Shown: positions 42,688-53,392, counted from the first letter of the stretch. The stretch: 64,000 nt of DNA from Haloarcula ordinaria (GCF_029338275.1 NZ_CP119789.1:1364001-1428000), one strand, 5' to 3'. The notes: generated from the letters alone by a model not told the origin. Numbers and translations: made by a program.

Positions 42688-45357
42688 ATGAGGTTCCAGC
42701 GCGTCCGCCTCGAGAACTTCAAGTGCTACGACGACGCCGACCTGCGACTCGACCGGGGCGTGACGGTCATCCACGGCCTCAACGGGAGCGGCAAGTCGTC
42801 ACTGCTGGAGGCCTGTTTCTTCGCGCTCTACGGCTCGAAGGCCATCGACGAGACGCTGGAAGAGGTCGTCACCATCGGCGCCGACGAGTGTACCATCGAA
42901 CTGTGGTTCGCGCACGGGGGTGCCGAGTACCACCTCACTCGCCGCGTCAGGAACACGGGCGAGCAGGCTCAGACCGCCAAGTGCGTCCTGGAGACGCCCG
43001 ACGGCACGTTCGAGGGGGCCCGCGACGTCCGGGGCCGCATCACCGAACTCCTGCGGATGGACGACGAGGCGTTCGTCAACTGCGCGTACGTCCGCCAGGG
43101 CGAGGTGAACAAGCTCATCAACGCGTCGCCGAGCGACCGCCAGGACATGCTCGACGACCTGCTGCAACTCGGGAAGCTCGAGACCTACCGGGAGCGGGCC
43201 AGCGATGCTCGCCTGGGCGTCGGGCGCGTCCGCGACGACAAACAGGGAGCACTCTCGCAGCTCGAGGACCAGATTGCCGAGAAGGAGGACAAGGACCTCC
43301 ACGAGCGCCTGAACTCGCTGGAGACGCGCCGGAGCGAGGTCGCCTCGAAGATAGAGCAGTTCTCCGAGCAGCGAGAGACGGCCCGCGAGACTCTGGACCA
43401 GGCGACCACCGTCCTCGCAGAGTACGAGGAGAGACGCGCGGAACTCGACGAGCTCGAGAGCGAGGTCGAGTCGCTGCGCGAGACCATCACCCAGACCGAG
43501 ACGGACCGACGGGAACTCAAAGAACGCATCACCGAGCGACGAGCGGACCGCGAGTCGCTCCAGACGGACCTCGAGGAGACGCTCGCGGAGACCGACCTGG
43601 ACGAGGCCGACCCCGACGCCGTCGCCGCCCGCCTGGAGACGCTCGAGGAACGGGACGAGGAACTCCGGACCAGAATCGAGGACGAGCGCGTCGAGGCCCA
43701 GAAACACAGCGGCGAGGCTGACTCGCTGGCCGAGACTGCCGCCGACCTCGCGTCGCGGGCCGAGTCCAAGCGGTCGGAGGCGGAGTCGCTCGCGACCGAC
43801 ATCGAGGACGCACGCGAGACCATCGCCCAGCGGCGGGAGAAGCTCGACGACATCGACGACGAGAGTGACCGCCTCCAGGCGCGCTTCGAGGACGCACCGG
43901 TCGACAGAGACGGTGCCGACGACCACCGTGAGGCGGTCGCCGAGAACCTGCGGACGGCCCGCCAGCGAGTGACCGAGCTGGAGACGACGCTCGAGAACGA
44001 GCGCGAGTCGCTCGCCGAGGCCGAGGTGCTGCTCGAGGCCGGCAAGTGCCCCGAGTGTGGCCAGGACGTCGACGGGTCGCCCCACGTCGACTCCATCGAG
44101 TCGGACCGGGAGCGCGTCGACCGCCTCGACGGTGACCTCGCGGACGCACGGGAGACCGTCGAGCAGCTCGAATCGAAGCTCGAGGCGGCCGACGCGCTCG
44201 TCGAGGCCGCCGACGAGCTGGCCACGCTCGAGGCCAACCGCGAGAACGTCGCCCAGCTCATCGCCGAGAAAGAAACGGGCCTCGAGGACGACCAGGCCCG
44301 AATCGAGACGCTCCAGGCGGAGGCCGACGACCTCGAATCGAAGGCCGAAGCCAAGCGTGACGCCGCCGCCGAGACGCGCGAACAGGCCGAGGCGTGCCGG
44401 GCTGTCATCGCCGAGTGCAACCAGGAGCGCCAGACGGTCAAGACGGCCATCCAGCGGCTGGAGCGCGTCGAGGACCTGCTAGAAGAGATCCAGGCCACCG
44501 CGGACGAGATCGAACGGTTGCGCGAGAAGCGCGACCAGCAGGCCGAACTGAACGACCAGCGCCGCGAGCGGCTGGCCGACAAACGGGCGCGAAAGGAGGA
44601 ACTCGAGGCCGACTTCGACGACGACCGGATCGAACAGGCCCGCTCGCAGAAGCAGAACGCCGAGGCGTACATCGAGAAGGCCGACGAGAAACTCGACGAG
44701 TTGCGAGCGACACGCGACGACCTGCAGAACGCCGTCGGCGGTGTGAAAAACGAACTCGAGGAACTCGAGGCGCTCCGAGGCCGCCGGGACGAACTGGAGA
44801 CGACGCTCGAGAACCTCCAGGCCCTCTACGCCGAGACACAGGACCTCCAGGAGATGTACGGTCGCCTGCGCGCGGAACTGCGCCAGCGGAACGTCGAGAC
44901 CTTAGAGCGGATGCTCAACGAGACGTTCCGGCTCATCTACCAGAACGACTCCTACTCGCACATCGAACTCGACGGCGAGTACGAGCTGACGGTGTACCAG
45001 AAGGACGGCGACCCGCTCGAACCCGGGCAGCTGTCGGGCGGTGAACGGGCGCTGTTCAACCTGAGCCTCCGGTGTGCCATCTACCGGTTGCTCGCGGAGG
45101 GTATCGAAGGGGCGGCCCCGATGCCGCCGCTCATCCTCGACGAACCGACGGTGTTCCTCGACTCGGGCCACGTCACCCAGTTGCTCGACCTCGTGGCGTA
45201 CATGCGCGACGAGGTGGGCGTCGAGCAGATTCTCGTCGTCAGCCACGACGAGGAGCTCGTGGGGGCGGCCGACGACCTCGTCCGCGTCGAGAAGGACGCA
45301 ACCTCGAACCGCTCACAGGTCGACCGGGTCGAGGCGTCGGTGGCGGAGCTGGTCTGA
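42688..45357 (+). CDS. rad50: Rad50 ATPase
   Basis: 889 aa from the ATG at 42688. Walker [10 protein letters not shown] lies near residues 31-39, followed by about 600 residues of coiled coil with the zinc hook CPEC at residues 454-457 in the middle. The C-terminal ABC half has signature [14 protein letters not shown] near 779 and Walker [16 protein letters not shown] near 815. All are intact. An ATG at 42671 is followed at once by a stop and is not the start. The gene is convergent with the DUF7346-like gene, with zero gap. Confidence 0.93.
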   Translation: MRFQRVRLENFKCYDDADLRLDRGVTVIHGLNGSGKSSLLEACFFALYGSKAIDETLEEVVTIGADECTIELWFAHGGAEYHLTRRVRNTGEQAQTAKCVLETPDGTFEGARDVRGRITELLRMDDEAFVNCAYVRQGEVNKLINASPSDRQDMLDDLLQLGKLETYRERASDARLGVGRVRDDKQGALSQLEDQIAEKEDKDLHERLNSLETRRSEVASKIEQFSEQRETARETLDQATTVLAEYEERRAELDELESEVESLRETITQTETDRRELKERITERRADRESLQTDLEETLAETDLDEADPDAVAARLETLEERDEELRTRIEDERVEAQKHSGEADSLAETAADLASRAESKRSEAESLATDIEDARETIAQRREKLDDIDDESDRLQARFEDAPVDRDGADDHREAVAENLRTARQRVTELETTLENERESLAEAEVLLEAGKCPECGQDVDGSPHVDSIESDRERVDRLDGDLADARETVEQLESKLEAADALVEAADELATLEANRENVAQLIAEKETGLEDDQARIETLQAEADDLESKAEAKRDAAAETREQAEACRAVIAECNQERQTVKTAIQRLERVEDLLEEIQATADEIERLREKRDQQAELNDQRRERLADKRARKEELEADFDDDRIEQARSQKQNAEAYIEKADEKLDELRATRDDLQNAVGGVKNELEELEALRGRRDELETTLENLQALYAETQDLQEMYGRLRAELRQRNVETLERMLNETFRLIYQNDSYSHIELDGEYELTVYQKDGDPLEPGQLSGGERALFNLSLRCAIYRLLAEGIEGAAPMPPLILDEPTVFLDSGHVTQLLDLVAYMRDEVGVEQILVVSHDEELVGAADDLVRVEKDATSNRSQVDRVEASVAELV

Positions 45358-45780
45358 CTACGGCGCGAGGACGGCCAGTGCTTCGCTGGTCGTCTCCGTC
45401 GCGTCGTACCCCCGCCGGCCGGCCGCGTCGGCTTCCTCGATGAGGCCCGCCGCACGGAACTCCGCGAGGAGGCCGTGCAGGTCGCTCTCACAGAGGTCGT
45501 AGGCGTCGAGCAGCTCGTGGACCGACAGCGGCCCGCGCGCGTCGAGTTCGACGAGCAGCCCCAGCGACCGGTCGTCGTGGACCGCCGACAGCACGCGCCG
45601 GACCGCCGCGGGCACGGCCCCCGCCGCGGTCACGAGGGGTGACTCCCCGTCTACCGGTTCGAGTTCGTCGTTCGGAAGGTGTCGCTGGGCTCCTGTCTCC
45701 GGGTCGCGGACGAGGCTGGCGTCGCTCGACTCCTTCACCAGGAGATAGTGGTGCCCGGACTCGTCTCGGACCGTTCGCAT
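45358..45780 (-). CDS. Small HTH-like protein (DUF7346-like)
   Basis: 140 aa from the ATG at 45780. The N-terminal part (RTVRDESGHHYLLVKESSDASLVRDPETGAQRHLP) is beta-rich, and the rest is a winged-helix domain (VLSAVHDDRSLGLLVELDARGPLSVHELLDAYDLCESDLHGLLAEFRAAGLIEE) that could bind DNA. I recall DUF7346. The stop abuts that of rad50 exactly. In other haloarchaea a gene of this kind also lies between rad50 and polB, from memory. Confidence 0.78.
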   Translation of the reverse strand: MRTVRDESGHHYLLVKESSDASLVRDPETGAQRHLPNDELEPVDGESPLVTAAGAVPAAVRRVLSAVHDDRSLGLLVELDARGPLSVHELLDAYDLCESDLHGLLAEFRAAGLIEEADAAGRRGYDATETTSEALAVLAP

Positions 45781-45805
45781 GCTCCCGGCTAGCCGTCCGG
45801 CGTGG

Positions 45806-46285
45806 TTAGCCGTTGTGGTGCGGGCCGCCTGTCCCGTCGCGCTGGTCCCTCGCGTCGACGTCCGCACCGTCCTTGTTGGCGCCGGAACACTCCGGGTCGT
45901 CTTCCGCGCTCCCGCTCTCGGTCTCGGCGTCGTCCCGACTCTCTCCCTCGCGCTCGTCGTCTGTCTCTCGTCGCTTGAACTTGACGTACTCGTAGGTGCC
46001 ATAGGAGAAGGCGACGACGCCGACCAGGAAGACCCGGGCTCCGAGGTCGACCTGGCCACGGAAGTACGCCAGCATGGGGCCGAGTGCAAGCGCGAGCAGG
46101 GCGACGTTGAACACGACGACGAGCTTGACGAACAGGCCGGCGACGTCGCTCTGGTAGTCGGCCTCACTCGGTGTCGGCGTCGGCGGGCCGAGGCTGTCGG
46201 GGTCGAACTCCTCGGGTTCGTGCTTGCTCTTCTCTGTGAAGACGTTCCCGCTCACGTCCGGGTCGTCGTCGCCGGGGATATCCAC
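45806..46285 (-). CDS. Two-TM membrane protein (DUF7322-like)
   Basis: 159 aa from a GTG at 46285. The cytosolic N-terminus has EEFDPDSLGPPTPTPSEAD near residues 22-40, then two membrane helices (VAGLFVKLVVVFNVALLALALGPML; ARVFLVGVVAFSYGTYEYV) and a long Asp/Glu-rich tail. I recall DUF7322. The frame is open to 46372, but the added part is unlike the family. Function unknown. Confidence 0.74.
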   Translation of the reverse strand: MDIPGDDDPDVSGNVFTEKSKHEPEEFDPDSLGPPTPTPSEADYQSDVAGLFVKLVVVFNVALLALALGPMLAYFRGQVDLGARVFLVGVVAFSYGTYEYVKFKRRETDDEREGESRDDAETESGSAEDDPECSGANKDGADVDARDQRDGTGGPHHNG

Positions 46286-46326
46286 TGATAGCGGATACGG
46301 TATCGCCGGCGAAAAAGCGTTTGTTG

Positions 46327-46518
46327 TCAGACTGCGTCTTGCAACGTGACCGCAGTATCGGTCTGCAGCCACGCGAGCGGGTTCTCCGCGTCGTAGAATA
46401 CTGTCCCCTCGTCGGTCTCGTAGGTTTCGGTCGTCTGTACCGCCTCGGGGAGTGCCGGCTCCGACCGGAGCGCTTCAGACCTGTCCGCCTCGCCGTCGGG
46501 GGATGCGTGGTGCGACAT
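46327..46518 (-). CDS. 63-aa conserved protein (DUF7331-like)
   Basis: 63 aa, acidic and mostly unstructured, with the block ETDEGTVFYDAENPLAWLQTDTAVTL in its second half. I recall DUF7331 as a gene in this position between rad50 and polB. No cysteine, no membrane helix. It is divergent from polB. Confidence 0.72.
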   Translation of the reverse strand: MSHHASPDGEADRSEALRSEPALPEAVQTTETYETDEGTVFYDAENPLAWLQTDTAVTLQDAV

Positions 46519-46643
46519 TGGGTCGTCGCCTATGGGTATGGCACACCTTCACAAATACTTTCTGCCCGTGTCAGATGTTGTCAATCGCGGTGTTCCGGCA
46601 CGCGCTCGGTGGCCGGACCGGGACACACCGCCGACCGCCGGTG

Positions 46644-46650
46644 TTTTTAT
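46644..46650 (+). promoter_or_regulatory. TATA box of polB
   Basis: TTTTTAT centred 27-28 nt before the ATG at 46676, so the polB mRNA would be leaderless. This selects 46676 over the earlier in-frame ATG at 46532. Confidence 0.65.
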
Positions 46651-46675
46651 CCGGCATCTCGAAGGGCGCACACGA

Positions 46676-49489
46676 ATGACTGACGAGACCCAGCGCGCCC
46701 TCGGGGATTTCGGGGCCGGGGGCACTGCGGACGGGGACGACCGGCCCGTCGCCGACGAGGCGGCGGCCATCGCCGGCAACGGCGACGGTGGGGCCGACGT
46801 CGTCGACATCGACGACCAGCAGTTCCCGGACGTCGAGGAGACGACGGAGTTCGTCGTCACCCAGGTCGACTACACCGTCGAGGGCAGCGGCGACGACGAG
46901 TTCCCGGTCGTCCACGTCTTCGGTCGGACCGAGGACCGGGAGGCCGTCCACGCCCGCGTCTACGATTTCAAGCCGTACTTCTACGCACCCGTCGAGAGCG
47001 CTACCCCGGACCGCCTCCGGCAGTACGACCGTATCACGGGGTGGGAGGAGGCCGACGCCGACGGCGAGCCCTACGAGTCGATTCGTGGCGAGCGCCTGGT
47101 CAAGATATTCGGCCAGACGCCACGCGACGTCGGCCAGATGCGTGACGACTTCGACCACTACGAGGCCGACATCCTCTTTCCCAACCGCCTGCTCATCGAC
47201 AAGGACATCACGAGCGGCGTCCGCGTGCCAGCCCGGGAACTCGACGACGGGAGCCTGAAGGTCCATCACCGCGAGATTACCCCGGTCGAGGCCAGCGCCG
47301 ACCCGCGGGTCAACACGTTCGACATCGAGGTCGACGACCGTTCGGGCTTCCCCGAGGAGGGCGAGGAACCCGTCCTCTGTCTCACCTCTCACGACTCCTA
47401 CGACGACGAGTACGTCGTCTGGCTCTACCAGTCGCCCGACGGCATCGACGGTCCCGAGGCGCTGGCGGGCTACGAGCCCATCCGCGAGGACGTTGACTTC
47501 GATGCCGACGTGCGAATCTTCGAGGAAGAAGAGGCGATGCTCGAAGCGTTCGTCGACTATATCGTCGAGACCGACCCGGACGTCCTGACGGGCTGGAACT
47601 TCGACGACTTCGACGCGCCGTACTTCCTCGATCGCCTCGAGGCCCTCCAGGACTACAACCACGACTACGACCTCGACGTTGACCGCCTCTCCCGGGTCGA
47701 CGAGGTCTGGCGCAGCGACTGGCGCGGCCCGGACATCAAGGGCCGGGTCGTCTTCGACCTGCTCTACGCCTACAAGCGCACCCAGTTCACCGAACTCGAG
47801 TCCTACCGCCTCGACGCCGTCGGCGAACAGGAACTCGGCGTGGGGAAGGAACGCTACTCGGGCGACATCGGCGACCTCTGGGAACAGGACCCCGAGCGCC
47901 TGCTGGAGTACAACCTCCGGGACGTCGAGCTGTGTGTCGAACTCGACCGCGAACAGGACATCATCGACTTCTGGGACGAGGTCCGGACGTTCGTCGGCTG
48001 CAAACTCGAGGACGCCACGACGCCCGGCGACGCCGTCGACATGTACGTCCTGCACAAACTCTACGGCGAGTTCGCGCTCCCCTCGAAGGGCCAACAGGCG
48101 AGCGAGGACTACGAGGGCGGGGCCGTCTTCGACCCGATTACCGGGGTCCGGGAGAACGTGACGGTGCTGGACCTGAAGTCGCTCTACCCCATGTGCATGG
48201 TGACGACGAACGCGAGTCCCGAGACGAAAGTTGACCCGGAGGCCTACGACGGCGACACCTACGTCGCGCCCAACGGGACCCACTTCCGGAAGGAGCCGGA
48301 CGGCGTCATCCGGGAGATGGTCGACGAACTGTTGACCGAGCGCGAGGAGAAGAAAGAACGCCGGAATAGTTTCGACCCAGAGAATCCGGAGTATGAGCGC
48401 TTAGACCGCCAGCAAGCGGCAGTTAAGGTGATAATGAATTCGCTCTACGGGGTCCTGGGATGGGACCGCTTCCGCCTCTACGACAAGGAGATGGGGGCGG
48501 CGGTCACCGCGACTGGCCGGGAGGTCATCGACTACACCGACGAAGTCGTCGAGAACGAAGGGTACGAGGTCGTCTACGGTGATACTGACTCCGTCATGCT
48601 CCAACTCGGCGACATCGGGCCAGAGGACGTCGAGGGCGACGTCTCAGTCACCGACGAGATGCGCGAGAAGCATCCCGAGATGGACGACGCGGAACTGACG
48701 ACGCTCGCGGCGACCATCGGGAAGGGATTTGAACTGGAGGACGTCATCAACGCCTCGTACGACGAGTTCGCGACCGAACGGCTGAACGCGAGCGACCACC
48801 GCTTCCAGATCGAGTTCGAGAAACTCTACCGACGGTTCTTTCAGGCGGGCAAGAAGAAACGGTACGCCGGCCACATCGTCTGGAAGGAGGGCAAGCACGT
48901 CGACGACATAGACATCACGGGCTTCGAGTACCAGCGCTCTGACATCGCGCCCATCACCAAGCGCGTCCAGAAGGAAGTCATCGACCGTATCGTCCACGGT
49001 GAGGACGCGGAGAGCATCAAGACGTACGTCGGCGAGGTCATCGAGGACTACCAGGCCGGGAACGTCGACTTCGACGACGTGGGCATCCCGGGCGGTATCG
49101 GGAAGCAACTGGACAACTACGACACCGACACCGCACAGGTCCGGGGCGCGAAGTACGCCAACCTCCTGCTGGGGACGAACTTCCAGCGCGGGTCGAAGCC
49201 AAAGCGGCTGTATCTCGACCGCGTGCACTCGGACTTCTTTGAGCGTATCGAAGCAGAGGAGGGGCTCGACCCGGCGCAGGACCCACTGTACGGCGAGTTC
49301 CGCCGGGACCCCGACGTCATCTGCTTCGAGTACGCCGACCAGATTCCTCCGGAGTTCGAGGTCGACTGGGACAAGATGCTGGAGAAGACGCTGAAAGGGC
49401 CCATCGCCCGCATCCTGGAGGCGCTGGACATCTCCTGGGACGAGGTCAAGAGCGGCCAGGAACAGACCGGTCTCGGGCAGTTCATGTGA
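46676..49489 (+). CDS. polB: Family-B replicative DNA polymerase, intein-free
   Basis: 937 aa. An acidic N-terminus of about 40 residues is followed by the uracil-reading/N domain, the 3'-5' exonuclease with FDIEVDDRS (exo I, near 215) and TGWNFDDFDAPYF (exo II, near 303), and polymerase motifs SLYPMCMVTTNASPET (motif A, near 502), KVIMNSLYGVLGWD (motif B, near 585) and VYGDTDSVM (motif C, near 634). None of these sites holds an intein, although haloarchaeal polB is a frequent intein host. It copies the chromosome together with PolD and PCNA, which are not in this window. Confidence 0.94.
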   Translation: MTDETQRALGDFGAGGTADGDDRPVADEAAAIAGNGDGGADVVDIDDQQFPDVEETTEFVVTQVDYTVEGSGDDEFPVVHVFGRTEDREAVHARVYDFKPYFYAPVESATPDRLRQYDRITGWEEADADGEPYESIRGERLVKIFGQTPRDVGQMRDDFDHYEADILFPNRLLIDKDITSGVRVPARELDDGSLKVHHREITPVEASADPRVNTFDIEVDDRSGFPEEGEEPVLCLTSHDSYDDEYVVWLYQSPDGIDGPEALAGYEPIREDVDFDADVRIFEEEEAMLEAFVDYIVETDPDVLTGWNFDDFDAPYFLDRLEALQDYNHDYDLDVDRLSRVDEVWRSDWRGPDIKGRVVFDLLYAYKRTQFTELESYRLDAVGEQELGVGKERYSGDIGDLWEQDPERLLEYNLRDVELCVELDREQDIIDFWDEVRTFVGCKLEDATTPGDAVDMYVLHKLYGEFALPSKGQQASEDYEGGAVFDPITGVRENVTVLDLKSLYPMCMVTTNASPETKVDPEAYDGDTYVAPNGTHFRKEPDGVIREMVDELLTEREEKKERRNSFDPENPEYERLDRQQAAVKVIMNSLYGVLGWDRFRLYDKEMGAAVTATGREVIDYTDEVVENEGYEVVYGDTDSVMLQLGDIGPEDVEGDVSVTDEMREKHPEMDDAELTTLAATIGKGFELEDVINASYDEFATERLNASDHRFQIEFEKLYRRFFQAGKKKRYAGHIVWKEGKHVDDIDITGFEYQRSDIAPITKRVQKEVIDRIVHGEDAESIKTYVGEVIEDYQAGNVDFDDVGIPGGIGKQLDNYDTDTAQVRGAKYANLLLGTNFQRGSKPKRLYLDRVHSDFFERIEAEEGLDPAQDPLYGEFRRDPDVICFEYADQIPPEFEVDWDKMLEKTLKGPIARILEALDISWDEVKSGQEQTGLGQFM

Positions 49490-49623
49490 CCGGTCGAGAC
49501 CGCCGGACGCGGCTATCATTCCCGAAACGGAAAATTCTCTTTGCGAATCGGCAACGAGGCCAGTGAAACCCGAAACTATTATCAGCGTCTCTACCCTGTT
49601 TTCGGTTGACCTAAGAGACAACC
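49490..49623 (+). promoter_or_regulatory. Promoter region of the suf operon
   Basis: AT-rich block CTATTATC at 49576-49583 fits a TATA box; transcription would begin near 49606, 18 nt before sufC. No clear operator palindrome is seen by eye. Confidence 0.5.
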
Positions 49624-50550
49624 ATGGCAGTACTCGAAATCAACAATCTCCACGCCGAAGTTGCCGAAGAGGACGGTGAGCAGATCCTTCGCGGTGTCGA
49701 CCTCGAAGTGCAGTCGGGCGAAATCCACGCCCTGATGGGCCCGAACGGGTCGGGTAAGTCGACCACAGCGAAGGTCATCGCCGGGCACCCCGCCTATCGG
49801 GTCACAGACGGTGAGGTCCTCATCCACCTCGAGGACGACGAGTTCGGTGAGGACTTCGAGATTCCCGAGGACATGCGGACCTGGAATCTCCTCGAGCTCG
49901 AACCCAACGAGCGCGCCGCCCTGGGCGTCTTCCTGGGCTTCCAGTACCCCGCGGAAATCGAGGGCGTCACGATGGTGAACTTCCTCCGGACGGCGCTCAA
50001 CGCCAAGCTCGAAGAGCGAGAAGAGCTCTTCGAGGAGGACGACGAGGAGGAAGCCGAGGCCGAAGACACCAACGAGGACGCCGCCGGCTACGACACCTCG
50101 CCGATGGAAGGGAACGTCGAAGAGGGCGAGGTCGGCGTCGCCGAGTTCCAGCAGATACTCCAGGAGAAGATGGAGCAGCTGGACATGGACGAGAAGTTCG
50201 CCTCCCGCTATCTGAACGCCGGCTTCTCCGGCGGCGAGAAGAAACAGAACGAGGTCCTCCAGGCCGCCATTCTCGAGCCCTCTATCGCCGTGCTCGACGA
50301 GATCGACTCCGGGCTGGACATCGACCGCCTGCAGGACGTCTCCGACGGCATCAACGCGCTCCGCGACGAGCAGGGCGCCGGCATCCTCCAGATCACCCAC
50401 TACCAGCGCATCCTCGACTACGTCGAACCCGACCACGTCCACGTGATGCTCGACGGCAAGATCGCCAAGTCCGGCGGCGCCGAACTGGCCGAGCAACTCG
50501 AGGACGAAGGGTACGACTGGGTCCGCGACGAAGTCTACGAGGCCGCGTAA
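49624..50550 (+). CDS. sufC: SufC ATPase of Fe-S cluster assembly
   Basis: 308 aa. ABC ATPase with Walker A GPNGSGKSTTAKVIAGHPAY near residues 40-59, the signature SGGEKKQNEVLQAAI near 199-213 and Walker B IAVLDEIDSGLDIDRLQDV near 221-239. A haloarchaeal acidic insert (EEREELFEEDDEEEAEAEDTNED) of about 35 residues follows position 125. It powers the SufBCD scaffold. It is first in the operon with sufB and sufD. Confidence 0.94.
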   Translation: MAVLEINNLHAEVAEEDGEQILRGVDLEVQSGEIHALMGPNGSGKSTTAKVIAGHPAYRVTDGEVLIHLEDDEFGEDFEIPEDMRTWNLLELEPNERAALGVFLGFQYPAEIEGVTMVNFLRTALNAKLEEREELFEEDDEEEAEAEDTNEDAAGYDTSPMEGNVEEGEVGVAEFQQILQEKMEQLDMDEKFASRYLNAGFSGGEKKQNEVLQAAILEPSIAVLDEIDSGLDIDRLQDVSDGINALRDEQGAGILQITHYQRILDYVEPDHVHVMLDGKIAKSGGAELAEQLEDEGYDWVRDEVYEAA

Positions 50551-50581
50551 CGCCCATCAGTCCACACCACCAAACACAATC

Positions 50582-52012
50582 ATGAGCTCAGACCAAGACC
50601 ACCTCAAAGAGACCGACACCGAAGCCCGATTCGAATTCAAGAAGGAGGAGAAGTCCGCCTTCCAGACCGAGAAGGGCCTGACCGAGGAGACCATCCGGGT
50701 CATCTCGGAAGACAAGGACGAACCCGAGTGGATGCTCGAGCGCCGCCTGCGCGCCCTCGAACAGTTCCAGCAGATGCCGATGCCGGAGGGCTGGCCGGGC
50801 GCGCCCGACCTCTCGGAGGTCGACATCGAACAGATCGTCCCGTACATCCGCCCGGACATCGAGACGCGTGGCGGCGCGGAGTCCTGGGAAGACCTCCCGG
50901 ACGAGATCAAAGACACCTTCGACAAACTGGGCATCCCGGAAGCCGAGAAGAACGCCCTTTCGGGCGTCGGCGCCCAGTACGAGTCGGAGATCGTCTACCA
51001 GAACATGCAGGAGCGCTGGGAGGAGAAGGGCGTCATCTTCTGTGACATGGACAAGGCCGTCCAGGAACACGAAGATATCGTCCGCGAGCACTTCATGACG
51101 AAGTGTGTCCCCCCGAGCGACAACAAGTTCGCCGCACTCCACGGTGCCGTGTGGTCCGGCGGGTCCTTTGTCTACATCCCCGAGGACACCACCGTCGAGA
51201 TGCCGGTCCAGGCGTACTTCCGCATGAACAGCGAAGGCATGGGCCAGTTCGAGCACACGCTCATCATCGCCGAAGAGAACTCGGAGGTCCACTACATCGA
51301 GGGCTGTTCCGCCCCGAAGTACTCCGCGTTCAACCTCCACTCCGGCGGCGTCGAGGTGTTCGTCGGCGAGAACGCCCACGTCCAGTACTCGACCGTGCAG
51401 AACTGGTCGAAGAACACCTACAACCTCAACACCAAGCGCGCTATCGTCGAGGCCGACGGGACGATGGAGTGGGTCTCCGGGTCCATGGGCTCGAAGGCCA
51501 CGATGCTCTACCCCGCGACCATCCTCAAGGGGCCGGGCGCGACGGACAACCACATCACCATCGCCTTCGCGGGCGAGGGCCAGGACATCGACACCGGCGC
51601 GAAGGTGTACCACAACGCGCCCAACACCAAATCCACCATCGAGTCCAAGTCCATCAGCAAGGACGGCGGCCGCACGAACTACCGTGGCCTCGTCCACATC
51701 TCGGACGGTGCCGAGAACTCCTCGACGTCCGTCGAGTGTGACGCGCTGATGTTCGACAACAAGTCAACCTCGGACACGATGCCGTACATGGAGATCCAGG
51801 AGAACAAGGTCGACGTCGCCCACGAGGCGACCGTCGGCAAGATCGGCGACGAGGACGTCTTCTACCTCCAGAGCCGCGGCCTGGACGACGACGACGCCAA
51901 GCAGATGATCGTCGCCGGCTTCATCGAGCCCATCACGGAGGAACTGCCAATCGAGTACGCCGTCGAACTGAACCGCCTCATCGAACTGGAGATGGAGGGG
52001 TCGCTCGGATAA
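50582..52012 (+). CDS. sufB: SufB scaffold protein of Fe-S cluster assembly
   Basis: 476 aa, normal length for SufB. N-terminal helical domain, then the right-handed beta helix with characteristic blocks VPPSDNKFAALHGAVWSGGSFVYIP near 178-202, FEHTLIIAEENSEVHYIEGCSAP near 222-245 and the C-terminal SRGLDDDDAKQMIVAGFIEPI near 431-451. It forms the SufBC2D complex that builds [4Fe-4S] clusters. It starts 31 nt after sufC. Confidence 0.95.
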   Translation: MSSDQDHLKETDTEARFEFKKEEKSAFQTEKGLTEETIRVISEDKDEPEWMLERRLRALEQFQQMPMPEGWPGAPDLSEVDIEQIVPYIRPDIETRGGAESWEDLPDEIKDTFDKLGIPEAEKNALSGVGAQYESEIVYQNMQERWEEKGVIFCDMDKAVQEHEDIVREHFMTKCVPPSDNKFAALHGAVWSGGSFVYIPEDTTVEMPVQAYFRMNSEGMGQFEHTLIIAEENSEVHYIEGCSAPKYSAFNLHSGGVEVFVGENAHVQYSTVQNWSKNTYNLNTKRAIVEADGTMEWVSGSMGSKATMLYPATILKGPGATDNHITIAFAGEGQDIDTGAKVYHNAPNTKSTIESKSISKDGGRTNYRGLVHISDGAENSSTSVECDALMFDNKSTSDTMPYMEIQENKVDVAHEATVGKIGDEDVFYLQSRGLDDDDAKQMIVAGFIEPITEELPIEYAVELNRLIELEMEGSLG

Positions 52013-52014
52013 CA

Positions 52015-53226
52015 ATGAGTACGCAGGTACACGCAAATCTCACAGAGAGCCAGGTCGAACAGATCTCCGAAGACTTGGGCGAGCCCGACTGGCTGCTCGA
52101 GACACGGAAGGAGGCCCTCGCGGCGCTCGAGGACCTCGACATGCCCGACGTCATCCGGACGCCGGGCCGCACGTGGACGAACCTCGACGCGCTCGACTAC
52201 GAGACGCTGGTCGACCCGCTCGACTACGCCCAGGAGAAAGACCGCATCGACGCCGAGGGCGTCGACGTGCTCTCGTGGAGCGAGGCGCTTGCCGAGCACG
52301 GCGACCGCATCGAGGAGCACTTCGGCAGCGTCGTCGACCCGCAGCGGGATTACCTCACTGCGCTGTCGACCGCGCTGTTCTCCGCCGGCACCGTCGTCTA
52401 CGTCCCCGAGGGCGTCGACGCCGAGGACGTGAAGATCCGCACGACGATGAACAGCAAGTCGCTGTTCAACTACACGCTGGTCATCGCCGAGGAGTCTTCC
52501 TCGGTTACCATCCTGGAACGCCAGACCACCGGTGACGAGGTCGAGGGCGCGCGCTACTACTCCGGCGTCGTCGAGGCCGTCGCGGGCGAGAACGCCTACG
52601 TCCAGTACGGCACGCTCCAGAACCTCTCGGAAGAGAGCTACAACTACCAGGTCAAGCGCGGCCACGCCGGCACCTACGCCACGGTCGACTGGATCGAGGG
52701 CAATATCGGCTCGCGCCTGACGAAGAGTAACGTCGAGACGCGCCTGCTCGGTGACTCCTCAGAGTCCCAGATCGTCGGCGCGTTCTTCGGCCACAACGAC
52801 CAGCACTTCGACATCGCGTCCCGAGTGTGGCACGAGGCCGAACACACCGTCGCCGACCTCGTCACCCGCGGCGTGCTCGACGACCAGGCCCGCTCGGTGT
52901 ACGAGGGTGTCCAGGACGTCGGCCGCGAGGCCTGGGATACCTCCTCCTATCAGCGTGAGAATACGCTGATGCTCTCCGAGGAGTCCGAGGCCGACGCGTC
53001 GCCGAAGCTCATCATCAACAACCACGACACCGAGGCCTCCCACTCCGCGACGGTCGGGCAGGTCGACGAGGAGGACATGTTCTACATGACCTCTCGCGGT
53101 GTCAACCCCGAGCGCGCGAAGAACATGCTCGTCGAGGGCTTCTTCGTACCCGTCTTAGAGGAGGTCGCGGTCGACGAACTCCGCGACGACCTCGACGACC
53201 TCATCGTCGAGCGGCTGACGGCGTAA
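52015..53226 (+). CDS. sufD: SufD scaffold protein of Fe-S cluster assembly
   Basis: 403 aa, starting two bases after the sufB stop. It shares the beta-helix fold with SufB (YTLVIAEESSSVTILERQTTG near 156; FGHNDQHFDIASRVWHEAEHT near 257; MTSRGVNPERAKNMLVEGFF near 357). It completes the SufBC2D scaffold. SufS, SufE and SufU are not in the window. Confidence 0.94.
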   Translation: MSTQVHANLTESQVEQISEDLGEPDWLLETRKEALAALEDLDMPDVIRTPGRTWTNLDALDYETLVDPLDYAQEKDRIDAEGVDVLSWSEALAEHGDRIEEHFGSVVDPQRDYLTALSTALFSAGTVVYVPEGVDAEDVKIRTTMNSKSLFNYTLVIAEESSSVTILERQTTGDEVEGARYYSGVVEAVAGENAYVQYGTLQNLSEESYNYQVKRGHAGTYATVDWIEGNIGSRLTKSNVETRLLGDSSESQIVGAFFGHNDQHFDIASRVWHEAEHTVADLVTRGVLDDQARSVYEGVQDVGREAWDTSSYQRENTLMLSEESEADASPKLIINNHDTEASHSATVGQVDEEDMFYMTSRGVNPERAKNMLVEGFFVPVLEEVAVDELRDDLDDLIVERLTA

Positions 53227-53392
53227 CGTCGCTCGGCGCGATTTCTCCGAGGTCTGTCTTCGATTGTGTCCCCAGCCGGGGCCAGTCGTCTCTCCGGCGT
53301 CCACTGCCAGCACTGGTGTGCTACGCGCCGCCACAATCCGTCACGATAGAGACAGGGAACGGCTTAAGTCGCCGCCTCCCCGATGAGCGAAC

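Noticed and set aside
46571-48283. A 570-codon minus-strand ORF over polB
   Set aside because: Antisense to a clearly conserved polymerase; composition is that of a reverse-strand shadow.
46676-49489. An intein in polB
   Set aside because: All three polymerase motifs and both exonuclease motifs read through without a splicing-type insert; length is that of an intein-free enzyme.
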